From positions 21,572,578 to 21,636,577 of the forward strand of contig CM072158.1 of the NCBI GenBank assembly GCA_036850595.1: a stretch of 64,000 nucleotides of DNA, written 5' to 3'. Made by a program: the position numbers and the translations under genes. Below the pieces are notes generated by a model. It was not told the origin of the DNA. It was given only the letters and a program-made list of their open reading frames with translations, and did not search any database. Shown one piece after another: positions 11,002 to 21,944 of the stretch; positions within the stretch are counted from its first letter, which is position 1, and every line of letters begins with the position of its first letter. The DNA comes from Rhyacichthys aspro. Taxonomy: Eukaryota > Chordata > Actinopteri > Gobiiformes > Rhyacichthyidae.

Positions 11002-11392
11002 GCCAGCATGTTTAATCAGGCTGTTGCAAAGGCAAATCCTCAACAACAATCAACCTTCAGCTTACATCCTTTCAGCTTTAATTTTTGGCCATGATTCAAG
11101 AAATCATATAGAACATCATCTGCAGGGAGTAAAGTAAATGGTTTAACAAAATTAAAACATGATGATTTCATGATGACATGACTAAACATGATTACATGAC
11201 TAACATGGGCATTGTTGTACATAGAACAGCACAGTAATAACGTTTGAACAACCAGTGGTCTGAAGACAGAGATGATTTGAAAATGCGGCCTCATTCCTTC
11301 TCAGTGACAATGAACCAATAAACACAAAATGAGAAAAACTCACTTGGATCTGATTTAAAGGACATGTATATAATTTTTGTTTTTTTCCACAG

Positions 11393-11476
11393 TGAACAGA
11401 TTAAGTGAGCTTCTACTGGGTTCAAATGTCAGCTTCTCAACCCCATGCACCCATCACACAGAAAACCTTAAAATTT
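11393..11476 (+). CDS. arhgef2: ARHGEF2-like RhoGEF, third visible exon
   Basis: A pyrimidine-rich tract and CCACAG precede the exon; GTAAGT follows it. The 84 bp continue the frame exactly: the split codon gives Val, then NRLSELLLGSNVSFSTPCTH and ENLKI. In ARHGEF2 the corresponding segment is the EVEGLKDLLVGP region after the LFR block, so both position and sequence agree. The exon ends in phase 1. Confidence 0.82.
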
Positions 11477-11982
11477 GTAAGTAGACATGTCCATATTTAA
11501 TAGTGTAATAGCAGGAATTGGTTTTAAAGTATGGTTTTAGATTGTTGTATCAGCATTAGTGCTATATTATAAACTAAAGGAGCATTCATTATGACATCAA
11601 GTACATCAAAACTTTTATTTGGCTCATGCATGGTCCATTCTATCATTTATCAGTTATTTTTGTTGTTTTAAACAGTCCAGTCAAAAAATAAATAATTATG
11701 TTGTCTACAATCATATTATAGCGTGTGCGTAAGCATGCTTCATCCTGTTTTTGGAATTTTTTCTTCCAGAAGAACTTAAGAACACATTAATAAATGCCAA
11801 GTTTATGAAATTTTTCTTCCTAAGTAGGGTTTAAGTTATTTATTAAATAATGCGTTGTTTCAGGGACAACGCATATTGATAAACTATAAATATGCCCGAT
11901 TTAGCCAACAGGCTATATTTCTTTGTAATGAGCCAGTGTTAATTCTTGATACATGTTGTAATATCCATATGTTTTCCCATAG

Positions 11983-12032
11983 GTGATCAGGATTCGTCAG
12001 TGAACAAAGCTCATGATTTAAGTGTACAAAAG
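11983..12032 (+). CDS. arhgef2: ARHGEF2-like RhoGEF, fourth visible exon
   Basis: Fifty bases lie between TTTTCCCATAG and GTAAGA. The frame from the previous exon continues as CDQDSSVNKAHDLSVQK and closes in phase 0. The low-complexity polar content matches the variable linker between the LFR block and the later leucine-rich segment in this family. The next phase-0 exon is 9.5 kb downstream (21572), beyond a block of transposon insertions. Confidence 0.72.
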
Positions 12033-12567
12033 GTAAGATCTTCCAAGGTTTATTGAAATTATTCGAAGACAAACGCATTTCCTTGCAGTTGAGTGCAGAA
12101 AAGGTGTGGACACAGGCGATTTTGCAGCTAGCCTCATTGTCTATGTATTTGTGGGAGTTTTCATTCCATAGTGCAAAATCTGGGGAGGAGAGTGTTTAAA
12201 CAGGCAGCTAGATTTACCAATGTTGCAACTAATAATACGTAAATAGCATCAAAACTTTGCGCCGAAAGAAAGCACATTTTAACTGTTTGCATCTGGCTTT
12301 AACCTTGTCAGGTTCAAGAGGAAACAGCACTGTGCACTGAGCAAGCAATATTACTGCAGACATATATGAGAATGCCACAGAAGTGTGCTATCTTTCAAAT
12401 GTCCACTACAGCATGTTATTTTTTAACTGGAGCCAAACTTAAAAACAGAAAGAGGAAAAAGAGAGAGAGAAAGAAAGAACTCCCACAACAATCACTGCAT
12501 AATAAACTCCTACCTTATGTGAGATATCAGACAAGTTTAGTCTACTTTGTGCAAGAGAATTGCTATA

Positions 12568-12676
12568 CAGTGGTCCCTCGTTTATTGCGGGGGTTACGTT
12601 CCAAAAATAACCTGCAATAGGCGAAAGTAGTCAGCTTTATTTTTTACAATTATTATATATGTTTTAAGGCTGTAAT
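12568..12676. mobile_element. One end of a pogo/Tigger-like DNA transposon
   Basis: Starts after TA with CAGTGGTCCCTCGTTTAT. The following 109 bp match, in inverted orientation, the transposon end at 59901-60016, including a shared TTTTTTACAATTATTATATA segment. Only one end is present here, so the copy is truncated. The pogo-like assignment rests on TA context and end style only. Confidence 0.65.
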
Positions 12677-13191
12677 ACATATATAATTAAAAAAAAGCCT
12701 TAGACCTGCGAAGTATTGGAACACATAGATAAACTGCAGAGACTCTGGATGACCTAAGCAGGAGAAGTTTATTACCATCACATACAGGCCTGGAGACAGT
12801 TGAACAGTCAACACAGCATAGTATTGAACATTCAAGTCTGGCTATGCTTTCATAAGACTGATCTCATAAAACCTCATAGAAGGTCAGTGCGCAAACAATG
12901 CAATAACAAAAGAGATGTTATTCAGTTGATGAGCCTCGAGGTTGGAGACATGTTATCCTGCAGGTGTCTGAGTCTATCTGTTGACAGAGACCATGGTCCA
13001 GGGCATCATAACCGTACAATAGATCCAAAATTCTCCAACACTGTTATTACTTTTCATTTCCTTGTGTTGCCTAATGCTTATTAAGTCTTAAAATTGCTTA
13101 CAACTTGCTGCTGGTTTGTTTGGCAGCTATCCTGTTTTGTAGGGGTGGGGGTGCCTGTCACCGCTAATGATTTTCCCAAATTAACAATATG
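12677..13191. other. Intronic sequence, no gene seen
   Basis: Presumed intron of the RhoGEF gene. The last 100 bases before 13192 are the left flank of the RTE-like LINE and may be 5' sequence of the L1 relic that resumes at 16548. Confidence 0.4.
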
Positions 13192-13201
13192 TGCTGGTCA
13201 C
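13192..13201. repeat. 10-bp target site duplication of the LINE, left copy
   Basis: TGCTGGTCAC occurs here and again at 16538-16547, directly flanking the LINE. Confidence 0.85.
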
Positions 13202-13628
13202 ACCGCCACCTTAACGTGGTGGAGGGGTTTGGGTACCCGAATGATCCTAGGAGCTATGTTGTCCGGGGCTACATGCCCCTGGTAGGGTCTCCCAAGGCAA
13301 ACAGGTCCTAGGTGACGGGTCAGACTAAGTGCGGTTCAGAAGGCCCCCTATGATGAGTGAAAGAACAAGGACTGTGACGTCGCCCGGTATGGCGCAGCCG
13401 GGGCCCCACCCTGGAGCCAGGCCCGGGGTTGGGGCTCGAATGCGAGCGCCTGGTGGCCGGGCCTCCACCCACGGGGCCCGGCCGGGCTCAGCCCGAAGGA
13501 GCGACGTGGGTCCGACCTCCCGTGGGCTCACCACCTGCAGGAGGAACCGTAAGGGGCCGGTGCAATGTGTATCGGGCAGTGGTCGAAGGCGGGCGCCTCG
13601 ACGACCCGATCTCTGGATACAGAAGCTA

Positions 13629-14340
13629 GCTCTAGGGACATGGAATGTCACCTCGCTGGGGGGGAAGGAGCCTGAGCTTGTGCGGGAGGCTGAGAGGTAC
13701 CGACTAGAGATAGTCGGGCTCACCTCCACGCACAGCTTGGGTTCTGGAACCCAAAACCTCGAGAGGGGCTGGACTCTCCACTACTCTGGAGTTGCCCGCG
13801 GTGAGAGGCGGCGAGCTGGTGTGGGCTTGCTCATAGCCCCCCAGCTCAGCCGCTGTGTGTTGGAGTTTACCCCGGTGAACGAGAGGGTCGCCTCCCTGCG
13901 CCTTCGGGTTGGGGAGAGGTCTCTCACTGTCGTTTGTGCTTACGGGCCGAACGGCAGTGCAGAGTACCAGGCCTTCTTGGAGTCCCTGGGAGGGGTGCTG
14001 GAAGGCGCTCCGACTGGGGACTCCATTGTTCTACTGGGGGACTTCAACGCCCACGTGGGTAGCGACAGTGACACCTGGAGGGGCGTGATTGGGAGGAACG
14101 GCCCCCCGATCTGAACCCGAGTGGTGTTCTGTTGTTGGACTTCTGTGCTAGTCACAGTTTGTCCATAACGAACACCATGTTCAAGCATAAGGGTGTCCAT
14201 CAGTGCACGTGGCACCAGGACACCCTAGGCCGAGGTCGATGATCGACTTTGTAGTCGTTTCATCCGACCTTCGGCCGTATGTCTTGGACACTCGGGTGAA
14301 GAGAGGGCGGAGCTGTCACTGATCACCACCTGGTGGTGAG
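13629..14340 (+). pseudogene. LINE endonuclease domain (AP-type), frameshifted
   Basis: An apurinic/apyrimidinic-like endonuclease nicks target DNA to prime reverse transcription. The open frame includes LALGTWNVTSLGGKEPELV near the start and VLLGDFNAHVGS, the conserved metal-site block, ending near 14114 where a frameshift follows RNGPP. The next frames carry LLLDFCASHSLSITNTMF and MIDFVVVSSDLRPYV. The last conserved SDHHLV-type motif, readable in the second copy near 63915, is blurred here by another frameshift near 14315. Confidence 0.85.
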
Positions 14341-16506
14341 TTGGATCCGATGGCGGGGAGGAAGTCGGAAAGACTTGGCAGGCCCAAACGTACTGTGAGG
14401 GTCTGCTGGGAACATCTGGCTGAGTCCCCTGTCAGAGAGGTCTTCAACTCCCACCTCCGGCAGAACTTCAACCAGATCCCGGGGGAGGTTGGAGACATTG
14501 AGTCGGAGTGGACCATGTTCTCCACCTCCATTGTCGCTGCGGCTGCTCGAAGCTGTGGACGTAAGGTCTCCGGTGCCTGTCGTGGCGGCAATCCCCGAAC
14601 CCGGTGGTGGACACCGGAAGTAAGGGATGCCGTCAAGCTGAAGAAGGAGTCCTATCGGGCCTGGTTGGCTCGCGGGACTCCTGAGGCAGCCGATGGGTAC
14701 CGGCAGGCCAAGCGGACTACGGCTCAAGTAGTTGTGCAGGCAAAAACTCGGGTCTGGGAGGAGTTTGGTGAGGCCATGGAGAAAGACTATCGGTCGGCCT
14801 CGAAGAGATTCTGGCAAACCGTTCGGCGCCTCAGAAGGGGGAAACACTGCTCCACTAACACTGTTTACAATGGAGGTGGGCAGTTGTTGACCTCGACTGG
14901 GAACATCGTCGGACGGTGGAAGGAATACTTCGAGGATCTCCTCACCCCCACCGACACGTCTTCCTCTGAGGAAGCAGAGGCTGAGGGCTCGGAGGTGGAC
15001 TCGTCCATCACCCAAGCTGAAGTCACCGAGGTAGTTAAAAAGCTTCTCGGTGGCAAGGCGCCGGGGTGGATGAGATCCGCCCTGAGTTCCTCAAGTCTCT
15101 GGATGTTGTAGGGCTGTCTGGGCTGACACGCCTCTGCAACATCGCGTGGAGGTCGGGGCAGTGCCCCTGGACTGGCAGACCGGGGTGGTGGTCCCCCTTT
15201 TTAAAAGGGGGACCGGAGGGTGTGTTCCAACTACAGGGGATCACACTCCTCAGCCTCCCGGGAAAGTCTATGCCAGGGTACTGGAGAGGAGAATCCGGCC
15301 GATAGTTGAACCTCGGATTCAGGAGGAACAATGCGGTTTCGTCCTGGTCGTGGAACACTGGACCAGCTCTATACCCTCTCAGGGTGCTGGAGGGTTCATG
15401 GGAGTTTGCCCAACCAGTCCACATGTGTTTTGTGGATCTGGAGAAGGCATTCGACCGTGTCCCTCGCGGCATCCTGTGGGAGTGCTCTGGGAGTATGGGG
15501 TCCGGGCCCTCTGCTAAGGCTGTCCGGTCCCTGTACGACGGGCAAGGCTTGGTTCGCATTGCCGGCAGTAAGTCAGACCTGTTCCCGGTGCATGTTGGAC
15601 TCCGCCAGGGCTGCCCTATGTCACCGGTCCTGTTCATAATTTTTATGGACAGGATTTCTAGGCGCAGTCAGGGGCTGGAGGGGGTCCGGTTTGGGGACCA
15701 CAGGATCTCATCTCTGCTTTTTGCGGATGATGTGGTCCTGTTGGCTCCATCAGACCAGGACCTTCAGCATGCACTGGGACGGTTTGCAGCCGAGTGTGAA
15801 GCGGCGGGATGAGAATCAGCACCTCCAAGTCCGAGGCCATGGTTCTCAGCCGGAAAAGGGTGGCTTGCCCCCTTCAGGTCAGTGGAGAGGTCCTGCCTCA
15901 AGTGGAGGAGTTCAAGTATCTTGGGGTCTTGTTCACGAGTGAGGGAAGGATGGAACGGGAGATTGACAGACGGATCGGTGCAGCTTCTGCAGTCATGCGG
16001 TCGTTGTACCGGTCTGTCGTGGTAAAGAAGGAGCTGAGCTGCAAGGCAAAGCTCTCGATTTACCGGTCAATCTACGTTCCTACTCTCACCTATGGTCATG
16101 AGCTCTGGGTCATGACCGAAAGGACAAGATCCCGGATACAAGCGGCGGAAATGAGTTTCCTCCGCAGGGTGGCTGGGCTCCCTTAGAGATAGGGTGAGGG
16201 AGTTCAGTCACTCGGGAGGAGCTCAGAGTAGAGCCGCTGCTCCTCCACATCGAGAGGAGCCAGCTGAGGTGGCTCGGGCATCTGTTCCGGATGCCTCCTG
16301 GACGCCTTCCTGGGGAGGTGTTCCGGGCATGTCCCACTGGGAGGAGGCCCCGGGGCAGACCTAGGACACGCTGGAGGGACTATGTCTCTCGGCTGGCCTG
16401 GGAACGCCTCGGTATTCCCCCAGAGGAGCTGGAAGAAGTGTCTGGGGAGAGGGAAGTCTGGGCGTCTCTGCTTAGACTGCTGCCCCCGCGACCCGGCCCC
16501 GGATAA
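14341..16506 (+). pseudogene. LINE reverse transcriptase, frameshifted
   Basis: The N-terminal linker is open from 14341 to about 15065 (for example WTMFSTSIVAAAARSC and TRWWTPEVRDAVK). RT blocks then follow in shifting frames: KAPG|DEIRPEFLK near 15060, PLFKRGT near 15195, VDLEKAFDRVPRG near 15435 (catalytic Asp), GLRQGCPMSPVLF near 15600, LLFADDVVLLAPSD near 15717 (the catalytic Asp pair), then KFKYLG-type motif EEFKYLGVLF near 15910. The C-terminus has SQLRWLGHLFRMPPGRLPGE and ends PPRPGPG-stop at 16506. At least five frameshifts break the frame. Confidence 0.88.
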
Positions 16507-16537
16507 GCGGAAGAAGATGGATGGATGGATGGATGGA

Positions 16538-16547
16538 TGCTGGTCAC
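16538..16547. repeat. 10-bp target site duplication of the LINE, right copy
   Basis: TGCTGGTCAC, identical to 13192-13201. Confidence 0.85.
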
Positions 16548-16599
16548 TTCAACTCTTCTTTCCGCCCAGTAGTACAAGTACTTTTCAATCCACTTATTT

Positions 16600-17520
16600 C
16601 AGCATATAAATTGAATAGACAACTTAAATTTGTAAGCTGGAATGTCAAGGGCATAAACCACCCTGCTAAAAGAAGAAGGTTTTTTCGCACCTTAAGCACC
16701 TCAGAGCAGATATAGCTTTCCTATATGAGATCCACATTTGCAGCTCTGACTCCAATTGTTTAATGTTGGTCTGGACAATGCTTTTATTCATCCTGACAGG
16801 CTAAAGCCTGAGGAGTTTCCATTGTCATTAATCAGAACATCTACTTTTAGCCACATAATGTGAGGTGTGATAAATACAGTCGATAGGTGATTGTTTCAGG
16901 CAAATTATACAACAAATGAGTAGTTTTGGTTAAAGTATATGCTCCCAATATATATGATCCTGACTTTTTTTTGTGTTTTCACTATTACCAGACCTAAATG
17001 AGTATTCCGTCATACTTGGAGCTGGATACAGTTTTAGAGTGGTCCTCCAGTAATCCCAGCACAGTAAGTAGGTCGGCCTCTGTTGTCCAAGACTTTCTAT
17101 CAAGTTTTGGCATCAGTGACATCTGTTTTTTTTGGTTTTTGCACCCGAATGACATGCAGTACTCGTTTTTTTTTGTTTTTTTTATCGCATGTTCACCATA
17201 CTCTATGATTGACTATTTTTTCACTGATTGTCACCTTCTTCCCTTTTTTTTAATCCTGTCCTATCAGAGCATTGAGATTTCTGATCACGCCCCAGTTACG
17301 TTGTCCATGTCTTTCCCTGGCCTTCCTCCAGAGATTAGGCGTGGCGATTCAACTTAACTGTCTGATGCTGGATTTACAAAGTGTATTGAAAAAGAAAGAA
17401 ATTTCTTTATAGTAACAAATACAACTCCTATGTCCTATCAAGGTTATGACATACTCAAAGTGTTGCTCCTCTGGGGTTTCAGCTCAGAGGGCATACAGTA
17501 TGTGTCTCTGAAGTGATATG
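16600..17520 (+). pseudogene. L1-clade LINE ORF2 fragment (endonuclease)
   Basis: After the RTE-like insertion a second, older LINE is readable: LKFVSWNVKGINHPAKRR near 16624 (start of an L1-type AP endonuclease), VKVYAPNIYDPDFF near 16930, YSMIDYFFTDCHL near 17200 and ISDHAPVTLS near 17275. An RT-linker-like stretch (CIEKERNFFIVTNTTP) reaches about 17430. Many stops and frame changes are present. The C-terminus of the same kind of protein appears at 19135 on the same strand. Confidence 0.78.
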
Positions 17521-17974
17521 TGAGAGCCTGGGATAATGAATAGAGAGAGGACATGTTTTCAGAGGCTTTACTTCACAGACAGAGAGGAATGATTCTTCTA
17601 CATATTCACATATTAACAAGGCATCTACATGACTTAATTTACACTACATGGCTAGATAACTGAATGATAACCAAGTCCAATGTCCATGTGGCCATAGCTT
17701 AGTTAAGATCTATTAGTCACTTTCTCTTGTCTGATCACATCACTAATAACAAAAATACAACAATGTTCATTTACAAATTTACCAATGCATTTGTACCAAA
17801 AGTAACACAATTCACTTTCCAATATGTGTACCTTGCTTTTGACACATTGCATTTAACTGTATTCTCAAAGTATCATAAACTGTATTAACTCTATGCTTTT
17901 AACCCTTTTTAACAGTTCCCCTTTAACATTAAATGAATAATTGAATGGTTTCAAATTTGTACAAATAATTATAA

Positions 17975-18185
17975 CGAATGCATGTATAGGTCAATTGACA
18001 ACTCTAAAGTATGCCTAATGAATGAATATGAGATTAAATGGTTGTCTGTCAATGTTCATCTTTAAGTGTCAGCCCTGCGACAAACTGGCCACTGTCCAGG
18101 GTGTACCATGCCTAAGGCCCAAAGCTGCTGGGATAGGCTCCACCCGCGACCCCAAACGGGGGTGGTAGAAAATGAATGAATATAT
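17975..18185 (+). repeat. 5'-truncated SINE copy
   Basis: Matches the 3' two-thirds of the complete SINE at 60098-60526 (opposite strand there): ACTGGCCACTGTCCAGGGTG, then GCTGCTGGGATAGGCTCC and a GAAAATGAATGAA tail. The tRNA-derived head is missing. Confidence 0.8.
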
Positions 18186-18195
18186 GAATGATGAA

Positions 18196-18780
18196 GTTAA
18201 ATTGTTTCGGGACACCACCTGAAAGAGGAAAACAATAATAAAGCCTGATATGAATTTGAACGTGAGTTCTTAAGTCAGACAGTGATTCGTACATGAAGTG
18301 AAACAACCAACAAACTTAAGCATAAATTAATGAGAAATGATGACTTTTATTGTCCAGAATTAAGCAACAGACGGCATTTGAATGTGGAGATTGAATCAAC
18401 AACAAATAACAGAAGTATATTCACGGATTGATACAATAAACCTTTCTTATTGAAGGTGGGATATGATGATTTACAAGAATAAATTTAAAAATGATGGTTT
18501 ATGAATCTATTGAAAAATTATGGTGTATGAATAGTCTAAAAGAGTTAAGCTAAATTTGAGTTAAGTTTACTCTTAAGTTTAATCTTAAAGCCAATCTGTA
18601 TCAAGTAACTGTGTAGATCTTACTGGAAGAACGATGATGGTTCGAGATGGGTCCCCAACGCTGCTGACTGTCTGATCAATCCAAAGGTCCAGCAGCTGCC
18701 ACACTGCTTCAGGAATCTTCTTAAACAGAGTTCTCACTGGGTCTGGCATCAACTTCAGTCAGCAACTCCAATGTCAGATC
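18196..18780. repeat. Unidentified dispersed repeat, copy 1
   Basis: From about 18290 to 18600 this closely resembles 59030-59320 in the same orientation (shared blocks such as AACTTAAGCATAAATTAATG and AAAAGAGTTAAGCTAAATTT). Its left part, 18196-18275, also matches 53037-53085. The similarity fades into a looser match to about 18780 (GATGATGGT..GGTCCCCAAC). No coding content or terminal repeats were recognised. Confidence 0.7.
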
Positions 18781-19130
18781 CGAACCACTAAAAACAGTCA
18801 GAGTTTAAAGAATAGAAAAACACACTCCACTCAGTTAAGGTAGAATGTAGAACTCTTTTAAAGCTCTTAACTGTTGATAACTGGAATTTCAGCTCACTAA
18901 ATGCAGATTCACTTTCACAACTTGTTTAGCTTCTTCTGTATCTCTTCTATTGTCTCCCGTGTCTCATTGCCATTTCTTGCCCAGGCAGAGGCCATATGGG
19001 CTACATGGCACGTTTAGAGGACTTAGGAAAATGATCACGGCATTCAAGGGGTATACGACATAAAGGTTTTAGGCCATAAATCTTTGGTAACAGTTATATA
19101 TAGTAGTTTATATGGGTTACACTCGGTTCG
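18781..19130. other. Intronic sequence, no gene seen
   Basis: Presumed RhoGEF intron between the dispersed repeat and the L1 3' end; nothing assignable. Confidence 0.4.
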
Positions 19131-19134
19131 AGGG

Positions 19135-19470
19135 ATGCCACATCACCATCTCATGCACTGTGGCTGCAGGACGTCATGTCATGCCTAAGGCTGGAGATGG
19201 TGAGGTGCTGTTTGGTGGGTGACCTTGGGGTGTTTGACTGCATGTAAGGTCCTTTCTCCAGGCATTTCCAGCCCTTTAAAGTTCCTGGTGGTGGCAGAAG
19301 ATACAGTTCTAGCGGTGACAGAAAGGGGAGGGCGGGGAGTTGGGTTGATATTTTCTGTCTGTTTTTCTTTCTTTTTTTTTATTTAATTTTGTCTTTTTTT
19401 TGGTTTTGTTTTTTTTTTTTTTTCAGAAATTCTTTCAATAAAAATGATTTTTAATAATAATAATTAAAAA
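19135..19470 (+). pseudogene. L1-clade LINE 3' end
   Basis: ALWLQDVMSCLRLE (from about 19158) and CCLVGDLGVFD match the extreme C-terminus of fish L1-type ORF2 proteins. A T-rich 3' UTR with CAATAAAAATGATTTTT and a terminal A-run (19467-19479) follows. It is on the same strand as 16600-17520, so the two are probably one L1 with its middle lost or replaced. Confidence 0.65.
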
Positions 19471-19479
19471 AAAAAAAAG

Positions 19480-20433
19480 CTCTTACAGTGTTATTCCAGC
19501 AACATCCAACTTAATGGTGCACAAATGTCAAAAGTCCGCCTGAACGCTTTTAAAACTTCCTTAACACTACAACTGAAGGGCTTAGTTTTTTCCATTTCAG
19601 GTTTGTCAAAGACATAATATGCATCTTCACTTTATAATTATATTTTCATTTTCAATTAAAGCTACAGTGCAAAATTTTTGCACAGCATTTCTTAGTGGTA
19701 TTGAAATGAGGTGCTGTCAGCTCAGCCCCAAATCCTGCAGTAAATATGCTGCTAAAAAGGCCACTCCCTACCACACAATCGCATTAATTGCGCAGCTTAG
19801 TAGATCTGGCCCTAAAAGTGCAGTCTTTAGAAGTTTGCACAATGTAGTGAGCCTTACAAAAGCTAATTTTTGTGTTACTTGCATGATTATATCACTCCCA
19901 ACAAGATGAAAAGTCTGTTTGAGCCACAAGTGTCAAAGAGTTAAGCGCCTTTACAAACTGGGAGATGCTTACCATTAGTTGCAATTGCAATTTACCATCA
20001 CAAAATGCAGTGAGACACATTGAACAACACATTCATGTCATATTTAAATACACTGTATTAAATGAAGAAATACTCAGTGGGCCTGATCTTGCAACCGGCA
20101 ATGTGGCACAGGTGTGGACCAGTTGCAATGCGCACTGTGGCCATTCTGGTCTGAAATGATTCCTGGTCTGGAGCATTTACTCTGGAGAGCTTTATCGCAC
20201 GGAGGCCTAATGAATCATAACCCTGTGTATTTTAAGACACGGAAGCAGCGCGCCGACATCAGTTATAAATAAAAAAGACTATAGCCTTATAGAAAGAAAG
20301 CTTAACAATGTGTAAAATAATTCACTTTTTTTTTTTTAATTCAACTAATTATCTAAATAAGATAAAATAGCAAAAACAATAAATAGCACAACCATTTACA
20401 ATCTTATTTAATCAGTATTATTTGGCAGTAGTA
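19480..20433. other. Intronic sequence, no gene seen
   Basis: AT-rich, presumed RhoGEF intron. A 96-codon open frame at 19619-19909 has no recognisable similarity. Confidence 0.4.
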
Positions 20434-21195
20434 TTACCGTATTTTCTGGACTATAGAGCGCACCTAAATATAAGCCGCACCCACTAAAATTTAAAAGAAA
20501 TATATATTTTGTCACATACAAGCCGCACCGGACTATAAGCCGCCGATACCCAGGCTGAGAAATAAGATATTTACATAGAAAGATTTTGTACCATAAGTGT
20601 TTATTCATATACCTGAACTGATGTTTCCGAACAGTGCCTGTAACACGGCAGTAAAAGTGCTGATCAAACAAAACAGAAAAGTCATTGATGGTTTTATTCA
20701 TCTTCCTCCTGTGCACTAAAACCAAGTTGCTTTATTTTTCCTCCTCCTGCGTACTGAAACCACTGAACACCAAACCACTGTCACTTTTTCTTCCTGCGCA
20801 CTGTTAAAGCGCAACTGCGCAACTATTAAAGTCGCTTCATTCTCCCGTGCACTGAAACCACAAGTCACTATTCCTTCTTTTCTCCTGAGCATTGAAACTA
20901 CTGAACACCAAACCACTGTCACTTCATTTGTTTTCCATTATGAGGGGGTGAGGGTGTAAAAATATTACCGTATTTTGCTGTTGTACGTCTTGGGTTGCAT
21001 GTGCTAAGAATAAAAACTGGTGCTTTCTTGTTTGTACTGACTACCGCTGCTTCGTTTGTCTCGTTTTTGCACTTCCAGCTAGAGCGCCCCCCTGAGGGCT
21101 GAAGAAAAATTCATAGAAAAGCTGCATCTCTGTATAAGCCGCATGGTTCAAAGCGTGGGAAAAAGTAGCGGCTTATAGTCCGGAAAATACGGTAA
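20434..21195. mobile_element. Non-autonomous DNA transposon (MITE), 762 bp
   Basis: Terminal inverted repeats: the left end TTACCGTATTTTCTGGACTA and the right end, on the other strand, TTACCGTATTTTCCGGACTA, with one mismatch over the first 20 bases and AAGCCGC blocks repeated inside. The interior has degenerate tandem copies of a CACTGAACACCAAACCACTG unit (near 20760 and 20900). No transposase is visible. TA or TTA at the ends would suit a Tc/mariner-like target, but the superfamily is unclear. Confidence 0.75.
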
Positions 21196-21571
21196 CATTT
21201 ATTTAGGAAAAGTGTAAATGATAAAAAATAAAAGGCTAACATAAATGAGGACACAGGTGGTCACACACTGGACATGATTCTGGTTGTGAGATTAGCTCCT
21301 CTCTAGGGCTTGAGACTTCAGTGTCTGACCCGGTCAGTCTAGCGCCTATTGGTGTGTAGTACATACCTCTGACAGAGAAACTCTTGGTCTGCCCACAGCC
21401 GGGTAGAGCAATGAAGAGTTATTAGACTTATCTACATTTTGTACCAAGTGTTTTCATGAACTAAAAACTGACAGACGAGGTGAAACATGGATTATTCCTG
21501 AATGAAGTCTAAATGGACAAACGGGAAAAAGTGATGGAGGATTAAAATATTTCACTTATGTGTTTTGACAG

Positions 21572-21622
21572 GAGATATGCCAAAGACTGGTCAACCTTGG
21601 TGTTAGTCTCCATGCCCTCCAG
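21572..21622 (+). CDS. arhgef2: ARHGEF2-like RhoGEF, fifth visible exon
   Basis: Fifty-one bases flanked by TTTTGACAG and GTGAGT, phase 0 at both ends, compatible with the phase-0 end at 12032. It encodes EICQRLVNLGVSLHALQ, which corresponds to the ALQRLVNLYGLLHGLQ segment of ARHGEF2 that precedes the C-terminal coiled coil. This match is the main reason to link the right-hand exons to 10359-12032 across 9.5 kb. Confidence 0.75.
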
Positions 21623-21860
21623 GTGAGTTTTTTTTATAAACTTTTTTATAAACTGTAAAGTTTAATTTTCATGATGTAAATACTCAACAAGCAATGCCTT
21701 AAGATGGAGATGAAGAATGTTGTGCTGATAATACTGAGGAATCTATAGAACCTTTATGCCACCTGTAATTATTGCAATTGAAAGCAACTTTTATGAGGTG
21801 AATGTACATCTAATGCTCCTCAGTGTATATAAGTCACAGAGCATACCCTGTACTCTGCAG

Positions 21861-21944
21861 GAAAACAATGCAGATGTGCAGATATTTGATGCCGCTCTTG
21901 ACTTCAATGTGTGTCCCAAGTTCAGCTATTATTGTTATGTCAAG
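21861..21944 (+). CDS. Candidate sixth exon of the RhoGEF gene
   Basis: Eighty-four bases between CTCTGCAG and GTAATA, phase 0 at both ends, reading ENNADVQIFDAALDF and more. Phase and spacing suit the gene, but the residues do not clearly match the AAVAQQDTLME segment expected next. It may be a pseudo-exon, or a different donor may be used. A TTAA-flanked transposon begins 37 bp further on. Confidence 0.35.

Larger units (their letters stand above)
13202..16537 (+). mobile_element. Full-length RTE/Rex3-like LINE retrotransposon
   Basis: A 3.3 kb element with a structured GC-rich 5' leader, an AP-type endonuclease, a reverse transcriptase and a 3' tail of GATG repeats (about 16517-16537). 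Exact 10-bp target duplications flank it. Length, domain order without a gag-like ORF1, and the GATG tail fit the RTE clade (Rex3-like in fish). The clade call is by eye and could be a related group. Several frameshifts have disabled this copy. It sits in the long intron of the RhoGEF gene, in the same orientation. Confidence 0.85.

Noticed and set aside
13325..13729. Long minus-strand open frame over the LINE 5' leader (134 codons)
   Set aside because: It lies antisense to the GC-rich LINE leader and endonuclease, and no family resemblance was found; GC-rich antisense frames are expected here.
14323..15015. 230-codon minus-strand frame antisense to LINE RT
   Set aside because: It is a shadow of the plus-strand RT linker, which has clear protein similarity.
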